A DNA stretch of 64,000 nt from NCBI RefSeq assembly GCF_032397745.1, contig NZ_CP135921.1:434001-498000 (forward strand), given 5' to 3'. The position numbers and the translations under genes are program-made. The DNA is from Bradyrhizobium prioriisuperbiae (GTDB lineage Bacteria > Pseudomonadota > Alphaproteobacteria > Rhizobiales > Xanthobacteraceae). This document shows positions 25,523 through 34,635 of this stretch, piece after piece; the first letter of the stretch is position 1; the number at the start of each line of letters is the position of its first letter. Under the pieces are notes generated by a model. The model did no database searches. It worked only from the letters and a program-made list of their open reading frames with translations, and was not told the DNA's origin.

Positions 25523-27571
25523 CTACTTGACGTCAGCCACCGTCGTATCGCTCCAGTCGTCCGCGAGCGGCTGCGACAGCAGTTCCGTGCAGCGCTGGAT
25601 CATCCGCGATGAGGCCTCGTCCTCGCCGCGACGAGCGAGCGCAGTTCGGAAGCATGCGATGGCACCGCTGAAATCACGTGCGCGATAGGACGCGAGCCCG
25701 CGTTCATAATCTTCGACCCAGCCCGGCACGCCGGCATGGTCGGCGCTCATGCCGAGCAACTCGTAGATCTCGAGCTCACCGGCGCGGCCATAGACGGCGA
25801 GGCGATCCAGTTCACGCACGATGATCTCGTCGCCCGCGAGCCGCCGTGTCTGCGGGCCGATGATGATGCCGGAGCCATAGACCTTGTTGGTGCTCTCGAG
25901 CCGGCTCGCGATATTCACCGCATCGCCGATTACCGTATAGTTCAGACGCGCCTCGGAGCCGATATTGCCCACCAGCATGTCGCCGGAATTGATTCCGATG
26001 CGGATATGCAGCGGAGCGCCTGTGTCATTTGTCAGACCGGAGTCGCGAACGGCCTGCCTGCAGGCCAGCGCCGCCCGGCAACACGCCACCGCATGATCCG
26101 ATGTCATTCTGGGCGCCCCCCAGAACGCCATCACCGCATCGCCGATGAACTTGTCGATGGTGCCGTCATGGGCCTGGATTGCGAGCGTGACCGCTTCGAA
26201 ATAGCGCGACAGCAGCGGAATGATACGATCGCCCAACCGCTCCGACATACCGGTGAAACCGGCCATGTCGATGAACATCACGGTCATCGGCCGCACGGAT
26301 CCGCCGAGACGCGCCTGCGTGCCGTCGCTCACCAGCCGTTTCACCAGGTCGGCGGGGATGTATTTCCGGAACGCCGACAACCCCAGCGCCATGTCGGCAA
26401 TGGCGCCGGACAGATTCTCGATCTCGATCAGCTGCGAAGGATGCCGCACGACCTTGTGCAGATCGAATCGCTCGACATGCTTGATTTCGTTGACCACCTT
26501 GATCAGCGGCGCGGCGACCAGGCGTTGCGCGAGCCATGCCGACAACAGTCCAGCCACGACGATCAGAGCGGCAAGGCCGATCAGCAATTTGCGGATGGTA
26601 GCCTGCACCGGCCCGAGAAATTCGGATTCCGGAACCACGGTGACCAGCGACCAGCCCGGAAACGAGATCGGCGTCAGCACCACCTCGAAGGCGCCGCGCG
26701 CCAGCGCGATCCGCGCGCGATACGGCTGACCCTGCTCGGGATCGTAGGCGGCGCCGGTTTCGCGGATTGCAGCAACGGCCACCGGCAGCAACGGATGATC
26801 CGACTTGAGCGCATTGAGTTCGTCGGCATTCGGGTCAGGCGCGGCGATCACACCGCCGCTGCGATCGAGGATGAAGGCGCCGGCCGACTTTCCGACCGTG
26901 AGCTGCGACAGAAACTGCGACACACGCGTCAGCTCGACGATGATCGCCAGCACTCCCTTGCGCTGTTGATGCACATCGATCGGTCCGGCGAAGGCAACCG
27001 CCAGCCGCTCGCCGACCGGATGGGTGGTGAGGTTGAACCAGTGCGCCTCGTCGGACTTGATTGCGTCCTTGAACCATTGCTGATCGGCGACGGCATAGGT
27101 CGTTTCCTCGGAGCGGCGGCTGTCGAATGCGGCGTCGTCACCGGTCAGCCTGTATTGCTCGATCCGCCGTGTGAACTGGCCTGCAGCGATATCGATCATC
27201 TCAACGGTGGAATCACCCAGCTTGTGGGCGGCAAAAAACGATCCCTCCGGCCACCCGAACGCCACCCAGGAAATCGTCGGCTGCGCCTGCAATTGCGATA
27301 GGAACACGAACTCGCGCTTTTTGACGTCGGCGACGTCGACGACGTCCTGCACCAGCAGGCTGCGCACCGCGGTATAGGCGGAGCGCACCTCCGTCGTGAT
27401 CGACTGCAGCTCGTCGCCGACCGCGGACACGATCTGCTCATTGATGGTGTCGGCGAGAGTCTGGCTGACCTGTTGCGCGGTTCTCCACCACAGCAGATGC
27501 ACGCCGACGGCGCTGAGGGCGATGGACGCCAGGACGAGACTCGAAATGGCGCCGCGGATTCCGATACGCAT
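25523..27571 (-). CDS. Membrane-anchored class III adenylate cyclase with periplasmic sensor domain
   Basis: The 682-residue protein has an N-terminal signal-anchor helix (about 8-28), a large periplasmic dCache-like region (about 30-325, with WFKDAIKSDEAHWFNLTTHP and GKSAGAFILDRSGGVIAAPD), a second membrane helix (LLIGLAALIVVAGLLSAWLA), a HAMP-like linker, then the cyclase domain. Catalytic features are the metal-binding FIDMAGFTGMSER and KFIGDAVMAFWGAP, and the adenine-specifying Lys plus Asp in YTVIGDAVNIASRLE, which indicate ATP as substrate. A short TPR-like tail follows. It makes cAMP in response to an unknown extracytoplasmic signal. The ATG at 27571 (MRIGIRGAISS) is chosen so that the anchor lies at the N-terminus. 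Confidence 0.9.
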   Translation of the reverse strand: MRIGIRGAISSLVLASIALSAVGVHLLWWRTAQQVSQTLADTINEQIVSAVGDELQSITTEVRSAYTAVRSLLVQDVVDVADVKKREFVFLSQLQAQPTISWVAFGWPEGSFFAAHKLGDSTVEMIDIAAGQFTRRIEQYRLTGDDAAFDSRRSEETTYAVADQQWFKDAIKSDEAHWFNLTTHPVGERLAVAFAGPIDVHQQRKGVLAIIVELTRVSQFLSQLTVGKSAGAFILDRSGGVIAAPDPNADELNALKSDHPLLPVAVAAIRETGAAYDPEQGQPYRARIALARGAFEVVLTPISFPGWSLVTVVPESEFLGPVQATIRKLLIGLAALIVVAGLLSAWLAQRLVAAPLIKVVNEIKHVERFDLHKVVRHPSQLIEIENLSGAIADMALGLSAFRKYIPADLVKRLVSDGTQARLGGSVRPMTVMFIDMAGFTGMSERLGDRIIPLLSRYFEAVTLAIQAHDGTIDKFIGDAVMAFWGAPRMTSDHAVACCRAALACRQAVRDSGLTNDTGAPLHIRIGINSGDMLVGNIGSEARLNYTVIGDAVNIASRLESTNKVYGSGIIIGPQTRRLAGDEIIVRELDRLAVYGRAGELEIYELLGMSADHAGVPGWVEDYERGLASYRARDFSGAIACFRTALARRGEDEASSRMIQRCTELLSQPLADDWSDTTVADVK

Positions 27572-27758
27572 GCCGATAGTATCCCGATCGTGCGCTGCAC
27601 TGCACGCACGAAACCATAAGAGCAAACGCGATCGGACGATACCGGAGCGTGGGACCGGCCCGTTGTGTACCAGGGGAAACGCCGCTCATATCACGACGGC
27701 CTGCGTGAACTGGATCACCCGGTCTTCGCCGGACGATGACACCGAAAATGATGAAACG

Positions 27759-29462
27759 CTAGACTTTACACCCCTTCACCGCCTGCTCCACACTGTGAAA
27801 CACCCGGTCCGGCCCTAGTGCTTGCTCGAGCCCGAAGCGCGCCACCGCCTCCTGCGCCCGCACGGATTCCAGCCGCGCGACGGCGAACATCACCCCACTC
27901 TCTCGACAATGGCGGATGATGTCGTTCAGCATCTGCGCGGCGGTGAAATCGATCTCGACGATCCCGGTGGCCTCCAGCACCAGCAGGCGGGTTTGCGGCG
28001 ATGCCTGCAAGAGCGCAATAATGTCGCGGCGGAAGTGATCGGCGTTGAGGAACGACAGCGGCGCCTGGAAGCCGGCCACGATCACGTTCGGCTCGCGCTC
28101 GCCCGCCACATGCGGATGCGCCGGCCACCAGATCGAGGTGCCCGGTACCCGCTCATAAAGCACGACACGGGCGCGCGTCGTGCTCCAGATGCCGTGCAGC
28201 AGCGACAGCGCGATGCCGAGGCCTACGCCCTGTTCGATCGGAAACAGGATGATGGCGGCGGCGGTGGCGACGACCAGCACGAACTCGCTGAGCGACTGCC
28301 GGTAGATCGCGACGATCTGTTTCACGCGGATGATGCGCAGCGCCACGAACAGCAACACACCGCCAAGCGCCGCATGCGGCACGTGGCGCAGCAGTGCCGC
28401 ACCGAACAGGATCAGAGCGAGCACAATCGCGGCCGCGAACAGGCTCGCGAGTTGCGAGCGCCCGCCAGTCTCCGACACGATCGCGGTGCGCGGTGGACTG
28501 GCGTTGACCGGGAACGCGCCGATCAAACCGGACAGGAGGCTGCCGGCTCCGACGCCAATGAAGTCGCGGTTGACGTCTGGTTGCGTTTCCGGATCCGATG
28601 GAAACGAGCGCGTGGTGGCCGCGGTCTGCACCATCACCACCATGGCAATGATCAGCGCCAGCGGCACCAGATGCACCCATTGCATGATGGCCACATCGGG
28701 CAGCGTGAGCCGCGGCAGCGCCACCGACAGCTGACCGAGCACCGCCACACCCCGCCCCTCGAGCCCCATCAGCACCACCGCGGCGCTGGCGCAGGCGAGC
28801 CCGATCAGCGCGCCGGGAATGCGCGCGTCGGTCTTTTCCGAGACCACGATGATCGCGAGCACGGCCAATCCGATCACGACGGTAAACGGATTGGCCTCCC
28901 GCAGATGCACAAGCAGATCCCACAGCCGCGCCAACATCGGCCCCGACGGGGCCGGCAGGCCGAGGATCGCGGGTAACTGCGAGATCAGAATATGGACGGA
29001 GATGCCGAGCAGGAAGCCGACAGTAACCGGCACCGACAGCAGGTCGGCGATGAAGCCGAGACGGAAAATGCCGCCGGCGACCAGCAGCAGGCCGACCATC
29101 AGCGACAGCGCGACCGCGAGCGACGCATATTGCGGCGATCCGGACGTGGCCAGCAAAGCCAGGCCGCCGGCGAAGATCGGCGTGATGGTGGAATCGGCAC
29201 CGCTGGACAGGAAACGGTTAGCGCCAAAAGCCGCGAACGCCAGCGCGCCTGCAAGAAAGGCAAAGAACCCGATTTGTGGGGCGAAGCCGCCGAGCCGGGC
29301 CGTCGCCATCTGCTCGGGAATGGCGATAGCGGCGAGGGTCAGGCCGGCGACGAGGTCGCGGGAGAGAAACGCCAGGCGATAGGCCGCCAGTGAGCGGAAG
29401 ACGGGCCATGAATGTCTGCCGCTTGTGGTATCCGCCACGGGCGACCGGGATGTCTCCGCCAT
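27759..29462 (-). CDS. SulP-family anion transporter with STAS domain
   Basis: The 567-residue transporter of the SLC26/SulP family has the signature AGLTLAAIAIPEQMATARLG near the N-terminus, about 10-14 membrane segments including GALAFAAFGANRFLSSGADS and FIGVGAGSLLSGLIGAFPVN with the conserved NASPPRTA, and a C-terminal cytosolic STAS domain from about residue 455 (LLVLEATGIVEIDFTAAQML). It could transport sulfate, bicarbonate or dicarboxylates; the substrate is not predictable. The ATG at 29462 has AAGGAGG 5 nt upstream, excluding longer in-frame starts. It is divergent from the phosphofructokinase gene. Confidence 0.9.
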   Translation of the reverse strand: MAETSRSPVADTTSGRHSWPVFRSLAAYRLAFLSRDLVAGLTLAAIAIPEQMATARLGGFAPQIGFFAFLAGALAFAAFGANRFLSSGADSTITPIFAGGLALLATSGSPQYASLAVALSLMVGLLLVAGGIFRLGFIADLLSVPVTVGFLLGISVHILISQLPAILGLPAPSGPMLARLWDLLVHLREANPFTVVIGLAVLAIIVVSEKTDARIPGALIGLACASAAVVLMGLEGRGVAVLGQLSVALPRLTLPDVAIMQWVHLVPLALIIAMVVMVQTAATTRSFPSDPETQPDVNRDFIGVGAGSLLSGLIGAFPVNASPPRTAIVSETGGRSQLASLFAAAIVLALILFGAALLRHVPHAALGGVLLFVALRIIRVKQIVAIYRQSLSEFVLVVATAAAIILFPIEQGVGLGIALSLLHGIWSTTRARVVLYERVPGTSIWWPAHPHVAGEREPNVIVAGFQAPLSFLNADHFRRDIIALLQASPQTRLLVLEATGIVEIDFTAAQMLNDIIRHCRESGVMFAVARLESVRAQEAVARFGLEQALGPDRVFHSVEQAVKGCKV

Positions 29463-29637
29463 CAAGCCTCCTTGCCGGTCAGCCATGCGGCCGGCCCGAT
29501 TCTCAGCTAAGAATGATAGCGCAATTCCGCTCGGCGGCGGCCCTTCATCGTCAGGCCACAAGTCCGTTGCAGGATCACTCAATCTTCGCTTCAATCGCCC
29601 GCGGGCAGAAGGGCTCAATATACGTCATGGAGGTTTC

Positions 29638-30795
29638 ATGCCATCGATCGTGATCGCCCAGGGTGGCGGCCCCACTGCCGTGATCAACCAGACCCTGTGT
29701 GGCGCCATCCTGGCCGCACGCAAGCTTGATCCCACCTTGCGCATTCTGGGCGCGCGCCATGGCGTGCGCGGTCTCTCGGCCGGCAATGTCGTCGATCTCA
29801 CCGCCATCCCGGAGGCCGAACTCCGCCGCCTCGGCAACACGCCGAGTTCAGCGCTCGGCTCGACCCGCGACAAGCCGGATCCCAAAGCATGCGCCGAGAT
29901 CCTCGCGGCGCTGGACCGGCTCGATGCCCGCGCCTTTGTCTATATCGGGGGCAACGACACCGCCGGAACGCTCGACCTGCTGCGTCAGCAGTCCAGCGGG
30001 CCCTGCCATTTTGTGCATGCCCCCAAGACCATCGACAACGACCTGATGGAGAACGATCACGTTCCCGGCTTCATCTCGGCCGCGGCCTTCGTCGCCAACG
30101 CCCTTGTCAGTGTCGATCTCGATTTTCGCGCTATGACCGGCATCTATGTGGCCATCGTCATGGGCCGCCATGCCGGCTTCCTGACCGCAGCCGCCGCGGG
30201 CTGGCAGCGATCGCCCGACGATGCCCCTCATTTGATCTATGCGCCGGAAAAGCCGTTCTCGGTTGCCCGGTTCCTCGACGAGGTCGAAACGGTTTATGCG
30301 CGCCTCGGCAACTGCATCGTCTCGATGTCCGAGGGCGTGCAGGACGAGACCGGTCGCCCCCTCGCCGAAACGCTGGCGGGCGCAGCAGCTGAGCGCGACG
30401 CTCATGGCAATCTGCAATTGACGAGCGGCGATCTCGGCATCGAGGTCCAGAAGGCGCTGAAAGCCCGCTTTCCGAAGGCCAGAACGCGCGTCGATACGCT
30501 GGGCTATCTGCCACGCGGATTTATCGGCGTGATCGACGACACCGATCGCAAGGAGGCTTTCGCCGCCGGCGCGTTCGCCGCGCAAAGCGCCTTCACCGGC
30601 AGCGGGTCGGTGGTGCTGCATTATGACGGTGAACGCATCGAGCCACGGATCGTGCCGCTCGACCGTGTCGCGGCCAAAACGCGCCACATGCCGGACAGCT
30701 TCTTCGCCGGCAGCAATGCGATCTCAGAAGAAGGGCGCGCCTATTTTCGGCGGCTTTTGCCCGAACGGCCCGATACCTTCCCGCCGTTCGTCTGA
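29638..30795 (+). CDS. pfp: Phosphofructokinase, probable PPi-dependent type
   Basis: The 385-residue protein begins PSIVIAQGGGPTAVINQTLC, binding the phosphoryl donor. The catalytic segment reads APKTIDNDL: a lysine precedes TIDND where ATP-dependent enzymes have glycine, the mark of pyrophosphate-using PFKs. The loop GGNDTAGT (residues 104-111) replaces GGDGS of ATP enzymes, as in PPi-type groups. AIVMGRHAGFLTAAAAG binds fructose-6-phosphate. It interconverts fructose-6-P and fructose-1,6-bisphosphate, reversibly if PPi-dependent. The ATG at 29638 has GGAGG 6 nt upstream. It lies near glycogen genes; a stem-loop follows the stop. Confidence 0.88.
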   Translation: MPSIVIAQGGGPTAVINQTLCGAILAARKLDPTLRILGARHGVRGLSAGNVVDLTAIPEAELRRLGNTPSSALGSTRDKPDPKACAEILAALDRLDARAFVYIGGNDTAGTLDLLRQQSSGPCHFVHAPKTIDNDLMENDHVPGFISAAAFVANALVSVDLDFRAMTGIYVAIVMGRHAGFLTAAAAGWQRSPDDAPHLIYAPEKPFSVARFLDEVETVYARLGNCIVSMSEGVQDETGRPLAETLAGAAAERDAHGNLQLTSGDLGIEVQKALKARFPKARTRVDTLGYLPRGFIGVIDDTDRKEAFAAGAFAAQSAFTGSGSVVLHYDGERIEPRIVPLDRVAAKTRHMPDSFFAGSNAISEEGRAYFRRLLPERPDTFPPFV

Positions 30796-30811
30796 AGGCC
30801 GCAAAGAACTC

Positions 30812-30849
30812 GCGGCATCCAGGGTGGCGCGGCCAGCCCCGGATGCCGC
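30812..30849. terminator. Bidirectional hairpin between pfp and psiF-like gene
   Basis: GCGGCATCC (30812-30820) pairs with GGATGCCGC (30841-30849), with GTGGC/GCCAG-type pairing inside. It lies 16 bp after the pfp stop and 24 bp beyond the convergent PsiF-like stop, suiting termination from both sides. Confidence 0.65.
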
Positions 30850-30873
30850 TTCACTTAATCTGTGCGACAAGCC

Positions 30874-31119
30874 CTACGCGTCCTTTTCGCACTTCTTCAT
30901 GAAACTGTTCTTTGCGGCGCCTTTCAGTGCCTTGCCGTCCGATCCGACGGCCTTGGTCGCACAGCTGTCGACCGCGCATTTCTTCATGAAAGACGTCTTC
31001 GCCGCGCCGGCGAGCGCCTTGCCATCCTTGCCGACGGCTTTGCTTTCGCAGGTTGCCTGCGCAAAGGCAGAGCCGACAGACAGCACGGTGATCACAGCAG
31101 CTACACATATCCGTTTCAT
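30874..31119 (-). CDS. PsiF-repeat small exported protein
   Basis: An 81-residue precursor: signal peptide MKRICVAAVITVLSVGSAFA, then two tandem PsiF repeats, CESKAVGKDGKALAGAAK-TSFMKKC and CATKAVGSDGKALKGAAK-NSFMKKC, each bounded by two cysteines, which suggests paired disulfides in the periplasm. E. coli psiF is phosphate-starvation induced; no role is established. The ATG at 31119 has GGAGAG 7 nt upstream. Longer in-frame reading upstream lacks a signal peptide and is not real. It is divergent from the FMN reductase gene, about 290 bp away; that gap shows no further gene. Confidence 0.88.
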   Translation of the reverse strand: MKRICVAAVITVLSVGSAFAQATCESKAVGKDGKALAGAAKTSFMKKCAVDSCATKAVGSDGKALKGAAKNSFMKKCEKDA

Positions 31120-31410
31120 CGCTGGTCTCTCCATCGATTGAATTTGATCTTGCTTCCAAGGGATCGGGCCTCGAGACCCACTTTCATCATCACGAGCAGG
31201 GACTGTTTTGGGCGTGAACGGGAGAGGAAAATAAACCTGTCCGGTCGCTGCAACAAGACACAACCAGGCGTTCACAGGTCGGACCGGCCCGCGTTTGGTG
31301 CAGCGCCCAAAGGAGCCGGAGGCAGGTGGCGGTGCCCTGCCCTTGAGAGGCCAACCGGAAGCCCCTACAACACAGATGTCTTCATCCGAACACCGGGCAT
31401 GGAGTGACGC

Positions 31411-32001
31411 GTGGCCGATCGAATCCTTGTTCTTTACGGGTCCTACCGCGCCGATCGGATGGGAATCCGCCTGGCGGACTACATCGTCGCCGGGCTGAGC
31501 GCGCGGGGCAATGACGTCGAACTGATCGACGCCAAGGCCATCGGGCTGCCGATGCTGGACCGGATGTACAAGGAACATGCTCCGGGCTCCGCTCCCCCCG
31601 CGATGGAAACGCTGGCCCGGAAGATCGTCGCTGCGGACGCGTTCGTGTTCGTGACCGGCGAATACAATTGGGGGATGCAGCCGGGGCTCAAGAACCTGAC
31701 CGACCATTTCCTCGAGGAATGGTTCTGGCGCCCCGCCGCCATCGCCAGTTATTCAGCGGGGCGGCTCTCCGGCGCGCGGGCTTCCACCCTTTGGCACGGC
31801 ACGCTGTCCGAGATGGGCATGGTCGTCATCTCCAGCACCCTTGCGATCGGACCGATCGGGCAAACGTTGACAGCCGAGGGCAAGCCGACCGGGGATGGCG
31901 GACACGCGCTTGAACGCGCCTTCCCTCGTTTCGCCGACGATCTCGCCTGGTGGACCGAAGCCACCAAAGCCCAGCGTGCACGCAAGGCGCCGCCGTACTA
32001 G
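31411..32001 (+). CDS. NADPH-dependent FMN reductase-like flavoprotein
   Basis: The 196-residue flavodoxin-fold protein has the N-terminal FMN phosphate loop ILVLYGSYRADRMGIRLADY, a core DAFVFVTGEYNWGMQPGLKN with the GEYNxGxxPxLKN motif of the NADPH-dependent FMN reductase/azoreductase family, and a C-terminal SSTLAIGPIGQTL segment. It probably reduces quinones, chromate-like oxidants or azo compounds with NAD(P)H; the physiological substrate is unknown. The start is a GTG at 31411 with GGAG 6 nt upstream. It converges on the beta-glucosidase gene, with a 4 bp gap. Confidence 0.88.
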   Translation: MADRILVLYGSYRADRMGIRLADYIVAGLSARGNDVELIDAKAIGLPMLDRMYKEHAPGSAPPAMETLARKIVAADAFVFVTGEYNWGMQPGLKNLTDHFLEEWFWRPAAIASYSAGRLSGARASTLWHGTLSEMGMVVISSTLAIGPIGQTLTAEGKPTGDGGHALERAFPRFADDLAWWTEATKAQRARKAPPY

Positions 32002-32005
32002 GGTC

Positions 32006-33472
32006 TCACGCCAGCGCGTTGCGCGCGATCACCTCGCGATAGAATGAGACGCTCAGCTTCGGTGTCCGGCGCTGGGTTTCGAAATCGACGCGATACAAGC
32101 CGTAACGCTTGTCCAGTCCGTCCGTCCATTCGAAGTTATCCAGCAAGCTCCATAGGAAATAACCCCGCACCGGCACGCCTTCGGACGTCGCACGCTGCAA
32201 CTGCGTCAGGTAACTGCGCAGCAACACGATCCGGTCAAGGTCATAGACGTTGCCGCCGGCAACCGGTTCGTCCGCCGCCGAGGTACCGTTTTCGGTGATG
32301 TAGATCGCCTTGGGATTCCAGAGTTTCGCCACATGACGCGGCGCCCAGTACAGCGCTTCAGGGCCGATCTTGTGCCAGGGCGAACTCGTGTGCGGAAACG
32401 ACGCCGGCATCGGCAGCACCGCGAAGCCGTGCGCATCGTCAGCCGCCGTCACATAATAATGCGGCGTGTAGACATTGATGCCGACATAATCGACCGGCGA
32501 CGAGATGATCTTGAGATCATCAGTGGTGTATGTCGGTGCGTTGGCACCGGCATACGCCAGAAATGCGTCGGTGTATTTTCCTTCGAGGATCACGGTGAGA
32601 TAGCCGGCGTTCATTTCGCGGGTGGCGATCTCGGCAGCCCGGGCATTCGCCGGCGTCTCGATGGCCGGCACGCACACCACGATGTTTTCCGCCGGGCCAA
32701 CTTTGGTCCCTGTCCGGCCACGGGCGCGGATTGCCTGCACGGCGAGGCCATGGGCCAGCGCCACGTGGTGGCGCACCTGATTGACCCGGTTCTGCGCAAG
32801 ATTGAGTCCGGGCGCGTCCGGACCACCGCCATAACCCGCTTCGACGAAGCGGCCGCACTCATTGATGGTGAAGAAATTGGTCACGCGATCGCTCAGGCGT
32901 TCCGCGACATAGCCGGCATATTCCCCAAACGCCTTGGCGGTGTCGCGGGATTCCCACCCGCCGAAGCGGTCCTGCAGCACCTGGGGCAGATCCCAGTGAT
33001 ACAGCGTCGCAAACGGCTCGATGCCGTTGGCGAGGCATTCGTCGACAAGACGATGATAGAAATCGAGACCTTTGGGATTGGGCTCGCCCGCGCCATCCGG
33101 AAACACGCGCGGCCAGGCGATCGAGAAGCGATAGGCCTTCGCGCCCATCGCCTTCATCAGCTGAACGTCTTCCTTGTAGCGATGATAGTGATCGCTGGCG
33201 CGATCCGCATTGCTGCGATCGACGATCTTTCCGGGCGTGTGCGCAAAGGTGTCCCAGATCGACGGCCCTCGCCCATCCGCTCTGACGGCCCCTTCGACCT
33301 GATAAGCCGAGGTCGCGGTTCCCCACAGGAAGCCTTTGGGAAAACCGGAGACCACGCTCGCCTTCGGCTCACCTGAACGCGTCGGCCCGGCCTTGGCCGA
33401 TGCCGTGGAGGCTCCGAGCGCCGACCAGGCGGCGAGTTTTGCAAGCTGACGGCGAGAAAACCCCTTGAACAT
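32006..33472 (-). CDS. Exported family GH1 beta-glucosidase
   Basis: The 488-residue GH1 glycosidase hydrolyses beta-glucosides. The N-terminus MFKGFSRRQLAKLAAWSALG followed by STASAKA looks like a twin-arginine signal (SRRQLAK), so the enzyme is probably exported folded. GH1 features are FLWGTATSAYQVEGAVRADG, TLYHWDLPQVLQ and the nucleophile motif YITENGTSA. The acid/base motif reads TINEC where most GH1 enzymes have T(L/F)NEP: the Glu is present but Pro is replaced by Cys. The ATG at 33472 is chosen to begin at the signal peptide. It lies next to an aldose-epimerase-like gene and a secreted GH16 glucanase, suggesting joint beta-glucan use. Confidence 0.9.
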   Translation of the reverse strand: MFKGFSRRQLAKLAAWSALGASTASAKAGPTRSGEPKASVVSGFPKGFLWGTATSAYQVEGAVRADGRGPSIWDTFAHTPGKIVDRSNADRASDHYHRYKEDVQLMKAMGAKAYRFSIAWPRVFPDGAGEPNPKGLDFYHRLVDECLANGIEPFATLYHWDLPQVLQDRFGGWESRDTAKAFGEYAGYVAERLSDRVTNFFTINECGRFVEAGYGGGPDAPGLNLAQNRVNQVRHHVALAHGLAVQAIRARGRTGTKVGPAENIVVCVPAIETPANARAAEIATREMNAGYLTVILEGKYTDAFLAYAGANAPTYTTDDLKIISSPVDYVGINVYTPHYYVTAADDAHGFAVLPMPASFPHTSSPWHKIGPEALYWAPRHVAKLWNPKAIYITENGTSAADEPVAGGNVYDLDRIVLLRSYLTQLQRATSEGVPVRGYFLWSLLDNFEWTDGLDKRYGLYRVDFETQRRTPKLSVSFYREVIARNALA

Positions 33473-33700
33473 CAGATATCCCGTTGGAAGATCAGGCGGG
33501 CGCCATGTTTTCATGCCCCGCGAGGGCAGGCACCCGGCACTTCATGTGTCGCAAAATAATCGCCATGTCCACCACGAAGGACCTGCGCCGGCAGCGCTCC
33601 ATGCCGCACGCTTTCACTCCAGAGCCGCTTTTGTTACCGTTCGTGCCGGCGGCCCGCGAGCGGCTTGCTTTGCCTCTTTTGGAAGCATGTAGACCACAAC

Positions 33701-34597
33701 GTGAGCCCAACCCAGAACCAGGATCTGAACCCGGACAGCCACACGCTGTGCGGCAGCGGGATATCCGCGATCATTGCCGCTCACGGCGCCGAACTGCGAT
33801 CGTTGCGCAACACACGGGAAATTGAATTGCTGTGGCAGGCAGGTCCCGCCTGGCGGCGCCATGCGCCGATCCTGTTTCCGATCGTGGGCCGGCTGAAGGG
33901 TGATGAGCTGCGGCATCGGGGTCGTGCGTATCCGATGACGCAGCATGGCTTCGCGCGCGACCGACGCTTCGACTGGACGGAGCGCGGGCCGTCATCCTGC
34001 ACACTTGTTCTCACCGACGATGCGGATACCCGCTCGCGTTATCCTTTTGCGTTTCGCCTGACTGTGACATATGCGCTGAACGACAGAACTCTGAACGTGT
34101 CCTTCGAAGTCAGCAATCCCGGCGACGAGGTGCTGCCCGCGTCGGTCGGTGGCCATCCGGCGTTCAACTGGCCGTTGCTTCCGGAGCTGGACAAAGAGGC
34201 CTACCGGCTGACGTTTTCCGACATGGAGAAAGCGCCGATCCGCCGCCTGACCGACGGCCTGCTGCGCGCGACACCGGAACCCAATCCCATTCACGGCAAC
34301 ATCCTTGCCCTCTCGGAACGGCTTTTCGACGACGATGCCGTCATCCTGGATCGTCCCGCAAGCACGAGCGTCCGCTACGCGGCCGATCGTGGCCCCTCGA
34401 TCGAGATGGCGTGGCAAGGTTTTCGGGAGTTCGGCATCTGGTCGAAGCCCGGAGGCGCGCCGTTCCTGTGCCTCGAACCCTGGCACGGCGTCGCCAGCCC
34501 CAGGGATTTCGACGGCGAGTTTATCGACAAGCCGGGCCTGATGCTGATTGCCCCCGGCGCGAGACACGTTCTGAGCTATCAGATCAGCGTTGACTAG
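33701..34597 (+). CDS. Aldose 1-epimerase family protein (LacX-like)
   Basis: The 298-residue protein has a galactose-mutarotase-like fold: AIIAAHGAELRSLRNTREIE, LLWQAGPAWRRHAPILFPIV, MTQHGFARDRRFDWTERG with the conserved His, ASVGGHPAFNWPL with the second catalytic His, and LCLEPWHGVASP with the Glu. It belongs to the LacX-type subgroup, which converts sugar anomers. The likely start is a GTG at 33701; an in-frame ATG 36 bp upstream is possible, and neither has a strong Shine-Dalgarno sequence. It would serve sugars released by the neighbouring GH1 and GH16 enzymes. The stop lies inside a palindrome. Confidence 0.85.
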   Translation: MSPTQNQDLNPDSHTLCGSGISAIIAAHGAELRSLRNTREIELLWQAGPAWRRHAPILFPIVGRLKGDELRHRGRAYPMTQHGFARDRRFDWTERGPSSCTLVLTDDADTRSRYPFAFRLTVTYALNDRTLNVSFEVSNPGDEVLPASVGGHPAFNWPLLPELDKEAYRLTFSDMEKAPIRRLTDGLLRATPEPNPIHGNILALSERLFDDDAVILDRPASTSVRYAADRGPSIEMAWQGFREFGIWSKPGGAPFLCLEPWHGVASPRDFDGEFIDKPGLMLIAPGARHVLSYQISVD

Positions 34598-34603
34598 CTG
34601 ATC
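34582..34603. promoter_or_regulatory. Palindrome upstream of the first GH16 gene
   Basis: GATCAGC (34582-34588), 8 nt, GCTGATC (34597-34603): perfect 7 bp arms, 33 bp before the GH16 start and overlapping the epimerase stop codon. The same arms in the opposite order, again 8 nt apart, lie upstream of the second GH16 gene (39393-39414). A possible shared operator or hairpin; no T-run follows. Confidence 0.45.
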
Positions 34604-34635
34604 GCGCGGATCACAGCGGCGTCGAGGATATCGAC

